A stretch of DNA of 64,000 nucleotides from assembly GCA_035626595.1 (NCBI GenBank), contig DASPNJ010000136.1, forward strand, positions 46,677 to 110,676. The letters run 5' to 3'. Position numbers and translations under genes: made by a program. Below, piece after piece: positions 31,237 through 40,482 of the stretch (position 1 is its first letter; each line of letters opens with the position of its first letter). Source of the DNA: JAQGMV01 sp035626595 (lineage in GTDB: Bacteria; Pseudomonadota; Gammaproteobacteria; Burkholderiales; SG8-41). The notes below the pieces were generated by a model. It did not search any database, was not told the DNA's origin, and was given only the letters and a program-made list of their open reading frames with translations.

Positions 31237-31962
31237 CTATTCTTTAGGGCGGGAGATCGCCTTCAACAGACCGCGCAGGATATTCACCTCTTCCCGCTCG
31301 AGCCCGGCGCGCGCGAATAGCCGCCGCAGCCTCGGCATCAGCTTCTTCGGCTGCTCCGGATTGAGAAAACCGGCTCGCGACATGAGCGACTCGAGATAAG
31401 CGTAGAAAGCTTCGACGTCCTCATGCGGGGCCAGTGCGCGCGCGCTGCCGGCCGCGCCGGGATCAAGCGCCGCCAGCCGGAGCTCGTACGCGAAGACCTG
31501 CACCGCAGCCGCCAGGTTGAGCGACGCGTACTCGGGATTCGCGGGAATGCTCGCGATCAGGCCGCACTTCATCACCTGCTCGGCGGTGAGGCCATTCGTT
31601 TCATTGCCGAAGACGATCGCGACCGGTTGAGCCCTTGCGAGGCCCACCACGCGCGCCGCGGCTTCTCTCGCGGCGACGTCCTGAACGCCGATCTCGCGCG
31701 TGCGTGCCGTGCACGCGACGGCCAGCGCGGTGCCGCGCAGCGCTTCATCGAGCGTTGCATGCACGCGCGCGGCGTCGAGCACGTCGAGCGCACGCGCCGC
31801 GCGCCATCGAGCTTCCGGGTCCGGGAAACGCTGCGGCACTACGAGACGCAGATCCGCCAGCCCCATCGTCTTCATCGCGCGCGCGGCTGCACCGATGTTT
31901 CCGGGATGGCTCGTCTCGCAGAGCACGACGCGGATGCGATCAAGGGGGCCGCTGCGAGTCAT
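31237..31962 (-). CDS. trmJ: tRNA (cytidine/uridine-2'-O-)-methyltransferase TrmJ
   Basis: 241-residue SPOUT methyltransferase. The knotted C-terminal signature is IVFGNETNGLTAEQ...SIPANPEYASLNLAAAVQVFAYEL, and the N-terminal strand is RVVLCETSHPGNIGAAARAMKTMGL. It methylates the ribose of position 32 in tRNA. ATG at 31962 is preferred to a TTG three codons upstream. It is divergent from suhB with 17 bases between starts, the same suhB-trmJ-iscR synteny as in E. coli, so this is the conserved isc locus. Confidence 0.94.
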   Translation of the reverse strand: MTRSGPLDRIRVVLCETSHPGNIGAAARAMKTMGLADLRLVVPQRFPDPEARWRAARALDVLDAARVHATLDEALRGTALAVACTARTREIGVQDVAAREAAARVVGLARAQPVAIVFGNETNGLTAEQVMKCGLIASIPANPEYASLNLAAAVQVFAYELRLAALDPGAAGSARALAPHEDVEAFYAYLESLMSRAGFLNPEQPKKLMPRLRRLFARAGLEREEVNILRGLLKAISRPKE

Positions 31963-31979
31963 GCAGTACAATTCTTCAC

Positions 31980-32822
31980 ATGCATCCGATGCTCAACACC
32001 GCGGTGAAAGCCGCTCGCCGCGCCGGCAACATCATCATCCGCGCCACGCGCAACCTGGACGTGGTCGCGGTTCGAGAGAAAGCCGCGAACGATTTCGTAT
32101 CAGAGGTCGACCGGGAGGCGGAACGCGCTGTCATCTCAACGCTGCACGAAGCTTATCCGGGGCACGCGATTCTAGCCGAGGAGACCGGCGCTTCCGGTTC
32201 GTCCGAATACACGTGGATCATCGATCCGCTCGACGGCACGACGAATTTCCTGCACGGCTTTCCGCAGTTCTGCGTATCGATCGCGCTCGAGCATCGTGGC
32301 ATCGTCACGCAGGCCGTGGTCTACGACCCGGTGCGCAACGATCTCTTTACCGCAAGCCGCGGTCGTGGCGCGTTCCTGAACGATGCGCGCATCCGCGTGA
32401 GCAAGCGGCAGCATCTCAAAGCCGCGCTCGTCGGGACCGGCTTTCCATTCAAGGAACACGCACACCTCGACACCTATCTCGCGATGCTGCGCGACATGAT
32501 GAAGGCGTGCACCGGCGTTCGGCGCGCCGGCTCCGCCGTGCTCGACCTCGCGTTCGTTGCCGCCGGGCGGCTCGATGCGTTCTGGGAGATCGGCCTGTCG
32601 CGCTGGGACATCGCGGCGGGCGCGCTGCTCATTACGGAAGCAGGCGGTCTGGTCGGCGACCTGCAGGGCAACGAGAGCTTCATGGAGACCGGTCACATCG
32701 TCGCCGGCAGTCCGAAAGTGTTCCCGGAGGTGCTGCGGCTGCTGGAGCCGCACCTCACGCCGCCGCTCAGGACGCCACGCGCCCGCCCAACCGCTCGGCA
32801 AGCCAGTCCGCAACCAGGTTGA
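31980..32822 (+). CDS. suhB: Inositol-1-monophosphatase SuhB
   Basis: 280-residue IMPase. The N-terminus MHPMLNTAVKAARRAGNIII is nearly that of E. coli SuhB. Metal-site motifs are ILAEETGASG, WIIDPLDGTTNFLHG and the C-terminal WDIAAGALLITEAGG. Besides phosphatase activity, SuhB joins the rRNA antitermination complex in E. coli. It is divergent from trmJ. The 3' end extends past the usual ~267 residues (RTPRARPTARQASPQPG) and overlaps the convergent hydrolase gene by 56 bases. Confidence 0.95.
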   Translation: MHPMLNTAVKAARRAGNIIIRATRNLDVVAVREKAANDFVSEVDREAERAVISTLHEAYPGHAILAEETGASGSSEYTWIIDPLDGTTNFLHGFPQFCVSIALEHRGIVTQAVVYDPVRNDLFTASRGRGAFLNDARIRVSKRQHLKAALVGTGFPFKEHAHLDTYLAMLRDMMKACTGVRRAGSAVLDLAFVAAGRLDAFWEIGLSRWDIAAGALLITEAGGLVGDLQGNESFMETGHIVAGSPKVFPEVLRLLEPHLTPPLRTPRARPTARQASPQPG

Positions 32823-33927
32823 CGCCGACCTGGCGGTTGTCCTCCTGGCAGTGCTCGCTGCCGCCCTCGTAGGCGGTCAGTACCTTCAGGGTCTTGTCTT
32901 TCGAGCCGACCGCTTCGTACAGCTTGTGGGCGAATTCGAGCTGCACGATGTTGTCGTTCTCGCCGTGGATGCAATAGAAGGGACAGCGGATGCGCTCGGC
33001 GACGCCTGCCAGGCGGTAGTCCTCCAGCTTTTTCATACAGGCGTCCATGTCGGGCTTGCCGAGCACCCACATGAGCTGGAACGGCGGCGCGGAGAGCTTC
33101 GTGCCGCCGGCCTCCATGATCTTGCGCCGCCGTACCCATGACTCGTGATAGTCCCAGTGGCCGCCCCACGCGACGCACGCGGCAAAGCGCGGCTCCATCG
33201 CCGCGGCGCGCGGCGCGTAGTAGCCGCCCATGCTGAAGCCCATGACCGCCATGCGTCCCGCGTCCACTTCGGAGCGCGCCGCGAGATAATCGTACGCGGC
33301 GCGTGCGGGCACTTCATAGTCGTAGCGGCTCGGGATGCCCTGAAGCCGCAGCGCCTCGCCCTGCCCCGGGCCGTCGATCGCGAGCACGTGGATGCCGCGC
33401 CGAACGATCTCGGCGCCGCCGAAAAGCACGCTCATCTCCTTCGCATTGTCAAGCCCGTCGAACATGACCGCGGTAGGCGCGCGCCCTGATACATCCGCCT
33501 TGTAGAACCACGCCGGCAGCGTGGTGCCTTCGTACGGCACCTCCACACGCTCGATCCGCGGGTAGCGCCGCTCGATACCTTTGCGAAAGCATCTGAGACA
33601 GCTCCTGTAGGTATCCCACTTGCGCTCGGACGGCGGCACGAAGCGCTCGCCGCAGAAGTAGTAGATCGCGGCGCGCAGATAGTAGCTGCCGGCGGTGAGC
33701 TGGTGGCCTTTGGCCTCTTCCGCGTCGCCGAAGTCCTCGATGCGCTTTGCCATCGCGGTCCACTCTTCCCACCATTTCTGGTTGTCACCGACGTGCGGCC
33801 TCAGCCGCTGGCCGATCTGGTCGATCTCGCCGATCGCGGCGGCACCCCACGTCTGCATCTCGATGCCGAACATCATCCCCTGCGACCACATGTGGTTGTC
33901 AGGGAAATACTCGAACCAGTGACTCAT
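32767..33927 (-). CDS. Alpha/beta hydrolase (dipeptidyl-peptidase/acyl hydrolase-like)
   Basis: 386-residue alpha/beta hydrolase with an N-terminal helical cap (1-120). The core has nucleophile S232 in GFSMGGYY, the oxyanion region IDGPGQGEALRLQG, acid in HGENDNIV and His in GGSEHCQED. It resembles the 2,6-dihydropseudooxynicotine hydrolase/FrsA-like group (DUF1100 relatives), enzymes acting on C-C or ester bonds of small molecules. No signal peptide. The 3' end overlaps suhB (convergent). The substrate is unknown. Confidence 0.85.
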   Translation of the reverse strand: MSHWFEYFPDNHMWSQGMMFGIEMQTWGAAAIGEIDQIGQRLRPHVGDNQKWWEEWTAMAKRIEDFGDAEEAKGHQLTAGSYYLRAAIYYFCGERFVPPSERKWDTYRSCLRCFRKGIERRYPRIERVEVPYEGTTLPAWFYKADVSGRAPTAVMFDGLDNAKEMSVLFGGAEIVRRGIHVLAIDGPGQGEALRLQGIPSRYDYEVPARAAYDYLAARSEVDAGRMAVMGFSMGGYYAPRAAAMEPRFAACVAWGGHWDYHESWVRRRKIMEAGGTKLSAPPFQLMWVLGKPDMDACMKKLEDYRLAGVAERIRCPFYCIHGENDNIVQLEFAHKLYEAVGSKDKTLKVLTAYEGGSEHCQEDNRQVGVNLVADWLAERLGGRVAS

Positions 33928-33990
33928 CGGATATCGCCGTTGCTGAGTAATCGAACGCGCAATTCTATCGGCAGACGAGAAGCGACCTTT

Positions 33991-36315
33991 CTAGCGTCCG
34001 AGGATGCTCTTGAGCCGGTCGCTGATCAGATCCTGCGGCGTCGCGGGCTTCGGCGCGTCTTTCTTGCCCGGATCGGCAGCCGGTTTGTCCATGCCGCCGA
34101 ACGCGCGCTTCAGCAGCTCGGCCTGCAACGCCTGCTTTGCGAGACCCACCGCCATGCCCGCAAAGTCGATCGACCAGTCCGGCTTGTCCAGAGCGCCCGT
34201 GAGCTTCACCGGCACGGTGACACCCGCGAGGTTCGCGGCGTCGCGCCCACCCTGCCCCTTGGATGTGGCGACAACGGTCGCCTTCAGGACGTAATCGAGC
34301 CGGTCGTGGCCGATGTCGATGTCGCCGGCCCCGCCGACTCGCAGCAGCGGCGACTTGATCGACAGGTCGTCGTTGCGCGCGACGCCGTTCCTGATGTTGA
34401 ACGTCGCCTTGAGCTCGGAAAAGTCCGTTTTCTGGGACATGTTCGACTGCTTCACCGGCTGGCCGCGAAGCTGATCGAGCTTCGTCCGGTAGGTCCGGAT
34501 CGTGCCTGCGATATCGATACCCTTGATCGAGCCATCCTTGAGGTCGACGGCGGCGCTTCCGTTCAGCGCTTTCTTGAGCGCGTCCATCGTCGCGCCGCGC
34601 GTCGTGAGATCGGCGCTTACGCTGCCTCTGCCCTCGAGCGTGTCGATTTGCGCCGCGTCGCGCAGCAGCGGCCCGACCGCAATATTCGAGAGCGTCTGCT
34701 TGACCGTGAACACCGCGTTGTCGGCGGCCTGCGCCGAAAGCGATCCATTGAGCGTGCCCTGATAAAGCTGGGCGACGAGAGGCGAGACGTCTAGGCGCGC
34801 GTTCGCCACTTTCACGTCGAGGCGAACCTGTGAGGCCTTCAGATTCATGACGGTGAGCCTGCCGATCTTCAGATTGCCCGCGGCATTGACGCCTTTGAGT
34901 GCTGAAAGGTCGATCTTGTCGTCGCCGTTTTTCGAGCCTTTGGGCGCATCCCCTGCAGCCTGCTTCGCGCCGCGCTCCCTGCCCATGAGCCGATCGACGT
35001 CGAGCTGATCCGCGTTCATGTCGAAGGTGACTGCGAGCGGCGAAAAATCGCTCACCCCAAAGCGACCGGATACGCTGGATTCGTCGAGCTTGCCGCTGAA
35101 GACGAGCCCGGCGGTCTGCTTCGGGACATCGGCGCGCGCGCTACCGGAAATCTGTGCGTCGAACGAGCCTTTCGGCAGCTTCGGGTCGCTCACCTTCGCG
35201 CTGAGCGCGAGGTTCGCGATCTCGAAGCGCTTCGCCTTGAGGTTCCCGCTGAGGACGCCGGCGAGCTTCGCGTTGGTGGTGCGGCCGTCGCCCTGCATTT
35301 CGACATCGGCGTCGATCGGACCGGCCTTGAACGCGGTAAACGTGCCCTGCACGCCCGGAATCGCGAGTTTCGCGACGAGCTTCCCCTTCGGCTCGGTGAG
35401 CGTCGCATCCAGCGCGATCTTCCGGCCTTCGACCTTGTCGCGGGTGAGAGTGAGCTTCGGCGCATCGAGCTTCAGTTTCATATCGGCGCCCGAGTGCTTG
35501 CCGTTCACCTCCACCGACAGCCCGGTTGCGACGTACTCGTTGGTCGCCAGACGCGCTTCGAGCCCGCCCTGGGCACTCGCGTTGAGCCCCGAAAACTTGC
35601 CGAAGCTGCCTTTACCCGAGAAGTCGAGATCGGCGAGCTTATAGAGCTGGCGCTCGTGGCCCATCGTGAGCCTGGTCTTAAGTTTCACGTCGAGCTGCGA
35701 GTTCTCGGCCGGCGCGGCGACGGTGGCGGAGAGATCGACGGGCGTCGTCACGCCGGTCGCGATGCGGCCGGTCTTCAGATTCAATTTGGAGATCTGATAT
35801 TGCGCGCCCGTCATACGGTCGACGTACGTGAGCTCGCTGTCGCTCACCTCGACGTGGTCGATATCGACCTTCACCCCCGCGGCCGCGGCAGGTTGCTCTT
35901 CCTTCTTCTGCTCGCCCTTCAGATCATCGAAGTTGAACTTGCCGCTCTTGTTTTTTTCGATGCGCGCGCGTAATCCCCTGAGCTCGATGGCATCGACGAC
36001 GACCTCCTTCGAAAGCAGCGGCATCAGCTTCACGGCGATCACCGCGTCCGCGACGCTCGCGAACTCCGTGTCGCTGCCGCGCTCGGAGAGCGACGCCTGC
36101 CCGAGCTTCGCGCCCAGCGTCGGGAAAAAGGACATCCCGATGTCGCCGCGCAACTGGAGCTTGCGCCCGGTCTGGTCCTGTACTGCCTCAATAATGGCCG
36201 ACTTGTAGTCGTTCGGATCGAAGGTCGCGGCGATGTAGGCGAACACCGCGCCCACGACCAGCATCAGCGCGCCGGCGCCGATCCCGATCCATTTCACGAT
36301 TCTTGGCATCAGCAT
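33991..36315 (-). CDS. AsmA family protein
   Basis: 774-residue protein with an N-terminal TM helix (about residues 10-32, WIGIGAGALMLVVGAVFAYI) and a long periplasmic AsmA-type beta-taco region. Repeated strand motifs of the type LKTGRIATGVTTPVDL and the C-terminal AsmA_2-like part (GSAAVDLKDGSIKGIDIAGT) are seen. AsmA-like proteins are proposed bridges carrying phospholipid to the outer membrane. The C-terminal tail is Lys/Pro/Asp-rich (MDKPAADPGKKDAPKPATP). It is divergent from mutS. Confidence 0.9.
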   Translation of the reverse strand: MLMPRIVKWIGIGAGALMLVVGAVFAYIAATFDPNDYKSAIIEAVQDQTGRKLQLRGDIGMSFFPTLGAKLGQASLSERGSDTEFASVADAVIAVKLMPLLSKEVVVDAIELRGLRARIEKNKSGKFNFDDLKGEQKKEEQPAAAAGVKVDIDHVEVSDSELTYVDRMTGAQYQISKLNLKTGRIATGVTTPVDLSATVAAPAENSQLDVKLKTRLTMGHERQLYKLADLDFSGKGSFGKFSGLNASAQGGLEARLATNEYVATGLSVEVNGKHSGADMKLKLDAPKLTLTRDKVEGRKIALDATLTEPKGKLVAKLAIPGVQGTFTAFKAGPIDADVEMQGDGRTTNAKLAGVLSGNLKAKRFEIANLALSAKVSDPKLPKGSFDAQISGSARADVPKQTAGLVFSGKLDESSVSGRFGVSDFSPLAVTFDMNADQLDVDRLMGRERGAKQAAGDAPKGSKNGDDKIDLSALKGVNAAGNLKIGRLTVMNLKASQVRLDVKVANARLDVSPLVAQLYQGTLNGSLSAQAADNAVFTVKQTLSNIAVGPLLRDAAQIDTLEGRGSVSADLTTRGATMDALKKALNGSAAVDLKDGSIKGIDIAGTIRTYRTKLDQLRGQPVKQSNMSQKTDFSELKATFNIRNGVARNDDLSIKSPLLRVGGAGDIDIGHDRLDYVLKATVVATSKGQGGRDAANLAGVTVPVKLTGALDKPDWSIDFAGMAVGLAKQALQAELLKRAFGGMDKPAADPGKKDAPKPATPQDLISDRLKSILGR

Positions 36316-36385
36316 TCTCCGCTCACGCGTTTAGTGTACCGGTAACGATCGGCTACTATTCGCGGATGACTTTGCAGGCCCGAAA

Positions 36386-38968
36386 GTGAAGCCGCGCGAG
36401 ATGCAGGCGCAAGCGCCGGGCGCCGAGAAGCACACCCCGATGATGCAGCAGTACCTGCGCATCAAGGCGCAGCATCCGGACATGCTCCTCTTCTACCGGA
36501 TGGGGGATTTCTACGAGCTGTTCTACGGCGATGCCGAGCGCGCAGCGCGGCTGCTCGACATCACGCTCACCGCGCGAGGCGCCTCGGCCGGCGAACCGAT
36601 CAAGATGGCGGGCGTGCCGTATCACGCGGTCGAGCAGTACCTCGCGCGGCTGGTGAAGCTCGGCGAGTCGGTGGCCATCTGCGAGCAGATCGGTGACCCG
36701 AACGCGTCGAAAGGCCCGGTCGAGCGCAAGGTGACGCGCATCGTAACGCCCGGCACGCTCACCGATTCGGCACTGCTGGAAGACAAGCGCGACAACCTGC
36801 TGCTCGCGCTTCATCGCAGCCGCACGACGCTCGGCATTGCGTGGCTGTCGCTCGCCTCCGGGCGGTTCGCGGTACTGGAAACACAGCCGGAGAGGCTCGC
36901 GCACGAGCTCGAGCGGCTGCGTCCCTCGGAGGTGCTCGTCGCAGAAGGCGCCGAGTGGCCCGAGCTGAACGGTCACGCGGCGCTGAGGCGGTGCGCGCCG
37001 TGGCAGTTCGATTTCGAGGGTGCGCGCCGCACCCTGTGCACCCAGTTCGAAACCCTCGACCTGACGGCATTCGGCGCGGCCGACCATCCGCTGGCAATCG
37101 CGGCCGCGGGGGCGCTGATCGAGTACGCGAGGTCGACGCAGGGGACGGCGATCGCGCACGTGAGATCGCTGGCGGTCGAGCACACCGGCGCCTTCGTGCG
37201 CATGGACCCGGCAACACGGCGCAACCTCGAGATCTCGGAGACGATCCGCGGCGAGCCGGCGCCGACGCTGCTCTCGCTCGTCGATACGTGCTCGAGCGGC
37301 ATGGGGAGCCGCTGGCTGCGGCATGCGCTGCATCATCCACTGCGCGAGCGCGACGTGCTGCGGGCGCGGCAGGGTGCGATCGCGGCGCTGCTCGCGGGCG
37401 AGCTGCACCTGCGCCTCCAGACGATCCTCAAATCCTGCGTCGACGTGGAGCGCATCACCGCCCGCATCGCTCTGAAGTCGGCGCGTCCGCGCGACCTTTC
37501 GGGGCTGCGTGACACGCTCGCGCGGATGCCGTCGCTGGCGGTCCTGCTAGAGGAAGCGCCGAGCCCGCTGCTCGCGCAGACCTCCGCCGCCGTAGCCGTG
37601 GACGAGCGCATCGGCGCACTGCTGCGCGCAGCGCTTCAACCGGACCCTGCGGCCGTGCTGCGCGAAGGCGGCGTCATCGCCGATGGCTTCGATGCCGAGC
37701 TCGACGAGCTGCGCTCGATCCAGGGTAACTGCGGCGCGTTCCTGCTCGACCTGGAGACGCGGGAGCGCACGCGCAGCGGTATCGCGAACCTGAAGGTCGA
37801 ATACAACCGCGTCCACGGCTTCTATATAGAGGTCACGCGCGCGCAGAGTGACCGCGTACCGGACGATTACCGGCGCCGCCAGACGCTCAAGAACGCCGAG
37901 CGCTATATCACCCCCGAGCTGAAAGCGTTCGAGGACAAAGCGTTGTCTGCGCAGGAGCGCGCGCTCGCGCGCGAGAAGCTGCTGTACGAGCGGGTCCTGG
38001 ACGAGCTCGCGCCGCACATCGCCGCGCTGCAGCGTGCCTCGCAGGCGATCGCGCAGCTCGACGCGCTCGCCGCGTTGGCGGAGCGCGCGGCGACGCTCGG
38101 CTGGACGTGTCCCGAGTTCGTGGAAGAGCCGCTGATCGAGATCGAAGGCGGGCGCCACCCGATCGTCGAAGCGCAGGTCGAGAGCTTCATCCCGAACGAT
38201 GCGAGGCTCTCTCCCGCCCGGCAGATGCTGCTCATCACGGGGCCCAACATGGGTGGCAAGTCCACTTACATGCGGCAGGCGGCGCTCATCGCATTACTGG
38301 CGCACGTCGGCTCGTACGTGCCCGCGAAACGCGCGCGACTCGGCCCGATCGACCAGATCTTCACGCGCATCGGCGCGGCGGACGACCTCGCCGGCGGCCG
38401 GTCCACGTTCATGGTGGAGATGACCGAGGCCGCTTACATCCTCCATCACGCTACCGGCGAGAGCCTCGTGCTCATGGACGAGATCGGCCGCGGGACCTCC
38501 ACTTACGACGGCCTCGCATTGGCATGGGCGATCGCGCGCCACCTCGTGGAGAAGTGCCGGTGCCTCACACTGTTCGCGACGCACTACTTCGAGCTGACGG
38601 CGCTCGCGTCCGAGTTCAAGCAGATCGCGAACGTGCACGTCGACGCGGTCGAGCACAAGGACCGGATCGTGTTCCTGCACGCGGTCGAAGACGGGCCCGC
38701 GAATCGCAGCTATGGCTTGCAAGTGGCGCAGCTCGCCGGTGTGCCCGGCACGGTGATTCGCGCCGCCCGCCGGCGCTTGACCGAGCTCGAAGAGCTGGGG
38801 CTCACGGCGAGCCCGCAACGCGACCTCTTCACGACCGGTTGCGCGCCGGCGCAAGAGCCGGCTGCGAACGCGGCGCTCGAGCTTCTGCGCGCGACCGATC
38901 CCGACGCGCTCGCGCCGCGCGAAGCGCTCGAGCTCCTGTACCGGCTGCGCCAGAAGCTCGACGAGTAA
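36386..38968 (+). CDS. mutS: DNA mismatch repair protein MutS
   Basis: 860-residue MutS. The mismatch-reading loop is GDFYELFY near residue 48. The ATPase has Walker A GPNMGGKSTYMRQ (about residues 618-630), VLMDEIGRGTSTYDG and THYFELT. The start is GTG at 36386; an ATG five codons downstream (36401) is an alternative, and neither has a strong SD. The stop overlaps the ATG of the next gene (TAATG). The C-terminal tetramerisation region is present (LELLYRLRQKLDE). Confidence 0.96.
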   Translation: MKPREMQAQAPGAEKHTPMMQQYLRIKAQHPDMLLFYRMGDFYELFYGDAERAARLLDITLTARGASAGEPIKMAGVPYHAVEQYLARLVKLGESVAICEQIGDPNASKGPVERKVTRIVTPGTLTDSALLEDKRDNLLLALHRSRTTLGIAWLSLASGRFAVLETQPERLAHELERLRPSEVLVAEGAEWPELNGHAALRRCAPWQFDFEGARRTLCTQFETLDLTAFGAADHPLAIAAAGALIEYARSTQGTAIAHVRSLAVEHTGAFVRMDPATRRNLEISETIRGEPAPTLLSLVDTCSSGMGSRWLRHALHHPLRERDVLRARQGAIAALLAGELHLRLQTILKSCVDVERITARIALKSARPRDLSGLRDTLARMPSLAVLLEEAPSPLLAQTSAAVAVDERIGALLRAALQPDPAAVLREGGVIADGFDAELDELRSIQGNCGAFLLDLETRERTRSGIANLKVEYNRVHGFYIEVTRAQSDRVPDDYRRRQTLKNAERYITPELKAFEDKALSAQERALAREKLLYERVLDELAPHIAALQRASQAIAQLDALAALAERAATLGWTCPEFVEEPLIEIEGGRHPIVEAQVESFIPNDARLSPARQMLLITGPNMGGKSTYMRQAALIALLAHVGSYVPAKRARLGPIDQIFTRIGAADDLAGGRSTFMVEMTEAAYILHHATGESLVLMDEIGRGTSTYDGLALAWAIARHLVEKCRCLTLFATHYFELTALASEFKQIANVHVDAVEHKDRIVFLHAVEDGPANRSYGLQVAQLAGVPGTVIRAARRRLTELEELGLTASPQRDLFTTGCAPAQEPAANAALELLRATDPDALAPREALELLYRLRQKLDE

Positions 38969-39891
38969 TGGGATTCGTCATTCCCGCGAAGGCGGGAATC
39001 CAGATCCTGTTTTGTCTTGCTTTCTGTGCGCCGGTTGCCGCCGCGCAGTTCTCCTTCGCCGCCTTCGGCGACGTGCCGTATACCGAAGCCGAAGAACCGC
39101 AATTGATCTCGATGATCGCCGAGATGAATCGCGAGCCGCTGGCGTTCTCGCTGCACGTTGGAGACTTCAAGAGCGCGCACAGCGAATGCAGCGATGCGCT
39201 GTACGCGCAGCGCAGAGAATGGTTCATGCTCTCGCACCACCCTTTCGTTTTCGTCCCGGGCGACAACGAATGGATCGACTGCCGCCGCGCGCGATGGGCG
39301 CCGCGCGAGCCGCTCGAGCGGCTGGCGAAGCTGCGCGAGATGTTCTACGGCGGCGACGGCAATCTCGGGCAGCGTCCGCTGGGGATCCAAAGCCAGCGCA
39401 GCCGCGGCTATCCGGAGCACCTGCGATGGACGATCGCGGACATCGTCTTCGCGACGTTGAACGTGCCGGGACCGTCGAACAATCGCGGCATGCCGAAGGA
39501 ATCGAAAGCGCGCACCGCCGCGCTCACTGAGTGGATGCGCGAAACGTTCCGGCTCGCGCGCGAGAAAAAGCTCCCCGCCGTGGTAATCGCGCTACAGGCG
39601 AACCTCTGGCCGCCGCGCGCGGCGTACGCCGAAATCCTGTCCACCCTTTCCGCGGAAGCGCTGCGATACGAAGGCGAAGTGCTCGTCATCCACGGCGACA
39701 CGCACTGGCATCGCGTCGATCAGCCGCTTGTCGATCCGCGGAGCGGCGCGCCCGTGACCAACGTGACCCGGCTGGAAGTCTTCGGCAGCCCCTTCGTGAA
39801 CTGGGTGCACGTCACCGTGCGCACCGAAAACGGCCGCGCGCGCTTCACCTTCGTTCCGGGAAGTGACCTAGGCGCTCAGCGAGCCCGCTGA
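38968..39891 (+). CDS. Secreted metallophosphoesterase-like protein
   Basis: 307-residue calcineurin-like phosphoesterase. Motifs are FGDVPY, SLHVGDFKSAHSEC, VPGDNEWIDC and VIHGDTHWHRVD, the metal-binding set. The N-terminus MGFVIPAKAGIQILFCLAFCAPVAAA acts as a signal peptide, but its first 12 residues are encoded by a copy of repeat family E (38972-39003). ATG overlaps the mutS stop (TAATG), so translation is coupled. An original start may have been displaced by the repeat. The stop lies within an 11-bp perfect hairpin (39871-39896). Function beyond a phosphoesterase fold is unknown. Confidence 0.82.
   Translation: MGFVIPAKAGIQILFCLAFCAPVAAAQFSFAAFGDVPYTEAEEPQLISMIAEMNREPLAFSLHVGDFKSAHSECSDALYAQRREWFMLSHHPFVFVPGDNEWIDCRRARWAPREPLERLAKLREMFYGGDGNLGQRPLGIQSQRSRGYPEHLRWTIADIVFATLNVPGPSNNRGMPKESKARTAALTEWMRETFRLAREKKLPAVVIALQANLWPPRAAYAEILSTLSAEALRYEGEVLVIHGDTHWHRVDQPLVDPRSGAPVTNVTRLEVFGSPFVNWVHVTVRTENGRARFTFVPGSDLGAQRAR
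38972..39003 (+). repeat. Repeat family E copy in the signal-peptide coding region
   Basis: ATTCCCGC (38980-38987)-gaag-GCGGGAAT (38992-38999), flanked by GATTCGTC and CCAG. It encodes VIPAKAGIQ, a peptide well known from palindromic repeats that run into genes in proteobacteria. A related copy is at 52529-52596. Confidence 0.9.
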
Positions 39892-39944
39892 GCGCCCAAA
39901 CAAGGAAAGGCGGTTACGGAGGGAAACCTTCATTGGTTTCCCTC
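39871..39944. terminator. Two consecutive perfect hairpins at the mutS-phosphoesterase 3' end
   Basis: Hairpin a: GGCGCTCAGCG (39871-39881)-agcc-CGCTGAGCGCC (39886-39896), containing the TGA of the phosphoesterase gene. Hairpin b: GAGGGAAACC (39919-39928)-ttcatt-GGTTTCCCTC (39935-39944), preceded by GGAAAGGCGGTT, which matches repeat family F. No long T-run follows, so termination may be Rho-dependent or the structures may protect the 3' end. Confidence 0.6.
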
Positions 39945-40002
39945 TGTTCGTTGCTACTCGCCTTTGACGGCCGAAGACGCTGGCGGTCAAAGCCCGATCA
40001 CA

Positions 40003-40482
40003 TCAGTGATGGTGGCCGTGCTCGCCATGCGCATGGCCATGCGAGATCTCTTCCGCGCTCGCCTGGCGCACATCGGCGATCGTGCACTGGATATGCAGCG
40101 TCTGACCGGCCAGCGGGTGGTTACCGTCAACGACCACCTTGCCCTCGGCGATGTTGGTGACGGTGTATACGATCGGATCGTCGGATTGCTCGCCGCTGCC
40201 CTCGAACTGCATGCCGACTTCGACTTTTTCGGGAAACTTGTCGCGCGGCTCGACGTGCACGAGATCGGCGTCGTAATCGCCGAATGCTTCGTCGGGCGAC
40301 AGGCGCACGCGGCAGGTCTCGCCGACGTCTTTACCTTCGAGTGCCTTCTCGACGGCGGGGAACATGCCGCCGTAGCCGCCGTGCAGGTACTCGAGCGGCT
40401 CGTCGGTCTTCTCGATCAACTCGCCGTCGCCGTTGTAGAGCTCGTAATCGATCGAGACCACCGTATCCTTGGCTATTTGCAT
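40003..40482 (-). CDS. slyD: FKBP-type peptidyl-prolyl isomerase SlyD
   Basis: 159-residue SlyD: FKBP domain plus IF chaperone domain (GGYGGMFPAVEKALEGKDVG, LSPDEAFGDYD). The His-rich metal-binding tail is HGHAHGEHGHHH, as in SlyD proteins that assist nickel enzymes. ATG at 40482 lies inside the end of bcp (10-base overlap), so it is translationally coupled to bcp. Cytoplasmic. Confidence 0.94.
   Translation of the reverse strand: MQIAKDTVVSIDYELYNGDGELIEKTDEPLEYLHGGYGGMFPAVEKALEGKDVGETCRVRLSPDEAFGDYDADLVHVEPRDKFPEKVEVGMQFEGSGEQSDDPIVYTVTNIAEGKVVVDGNHPLAGQTLHIQCTIADVRQASAEEISHGHAHGEHGHHH

Noticed and set aside
39892..40002. Possible small gene after the phosphoesterase
   Set aside because: Gap is filled with hairpins and no frame with SD is seen.
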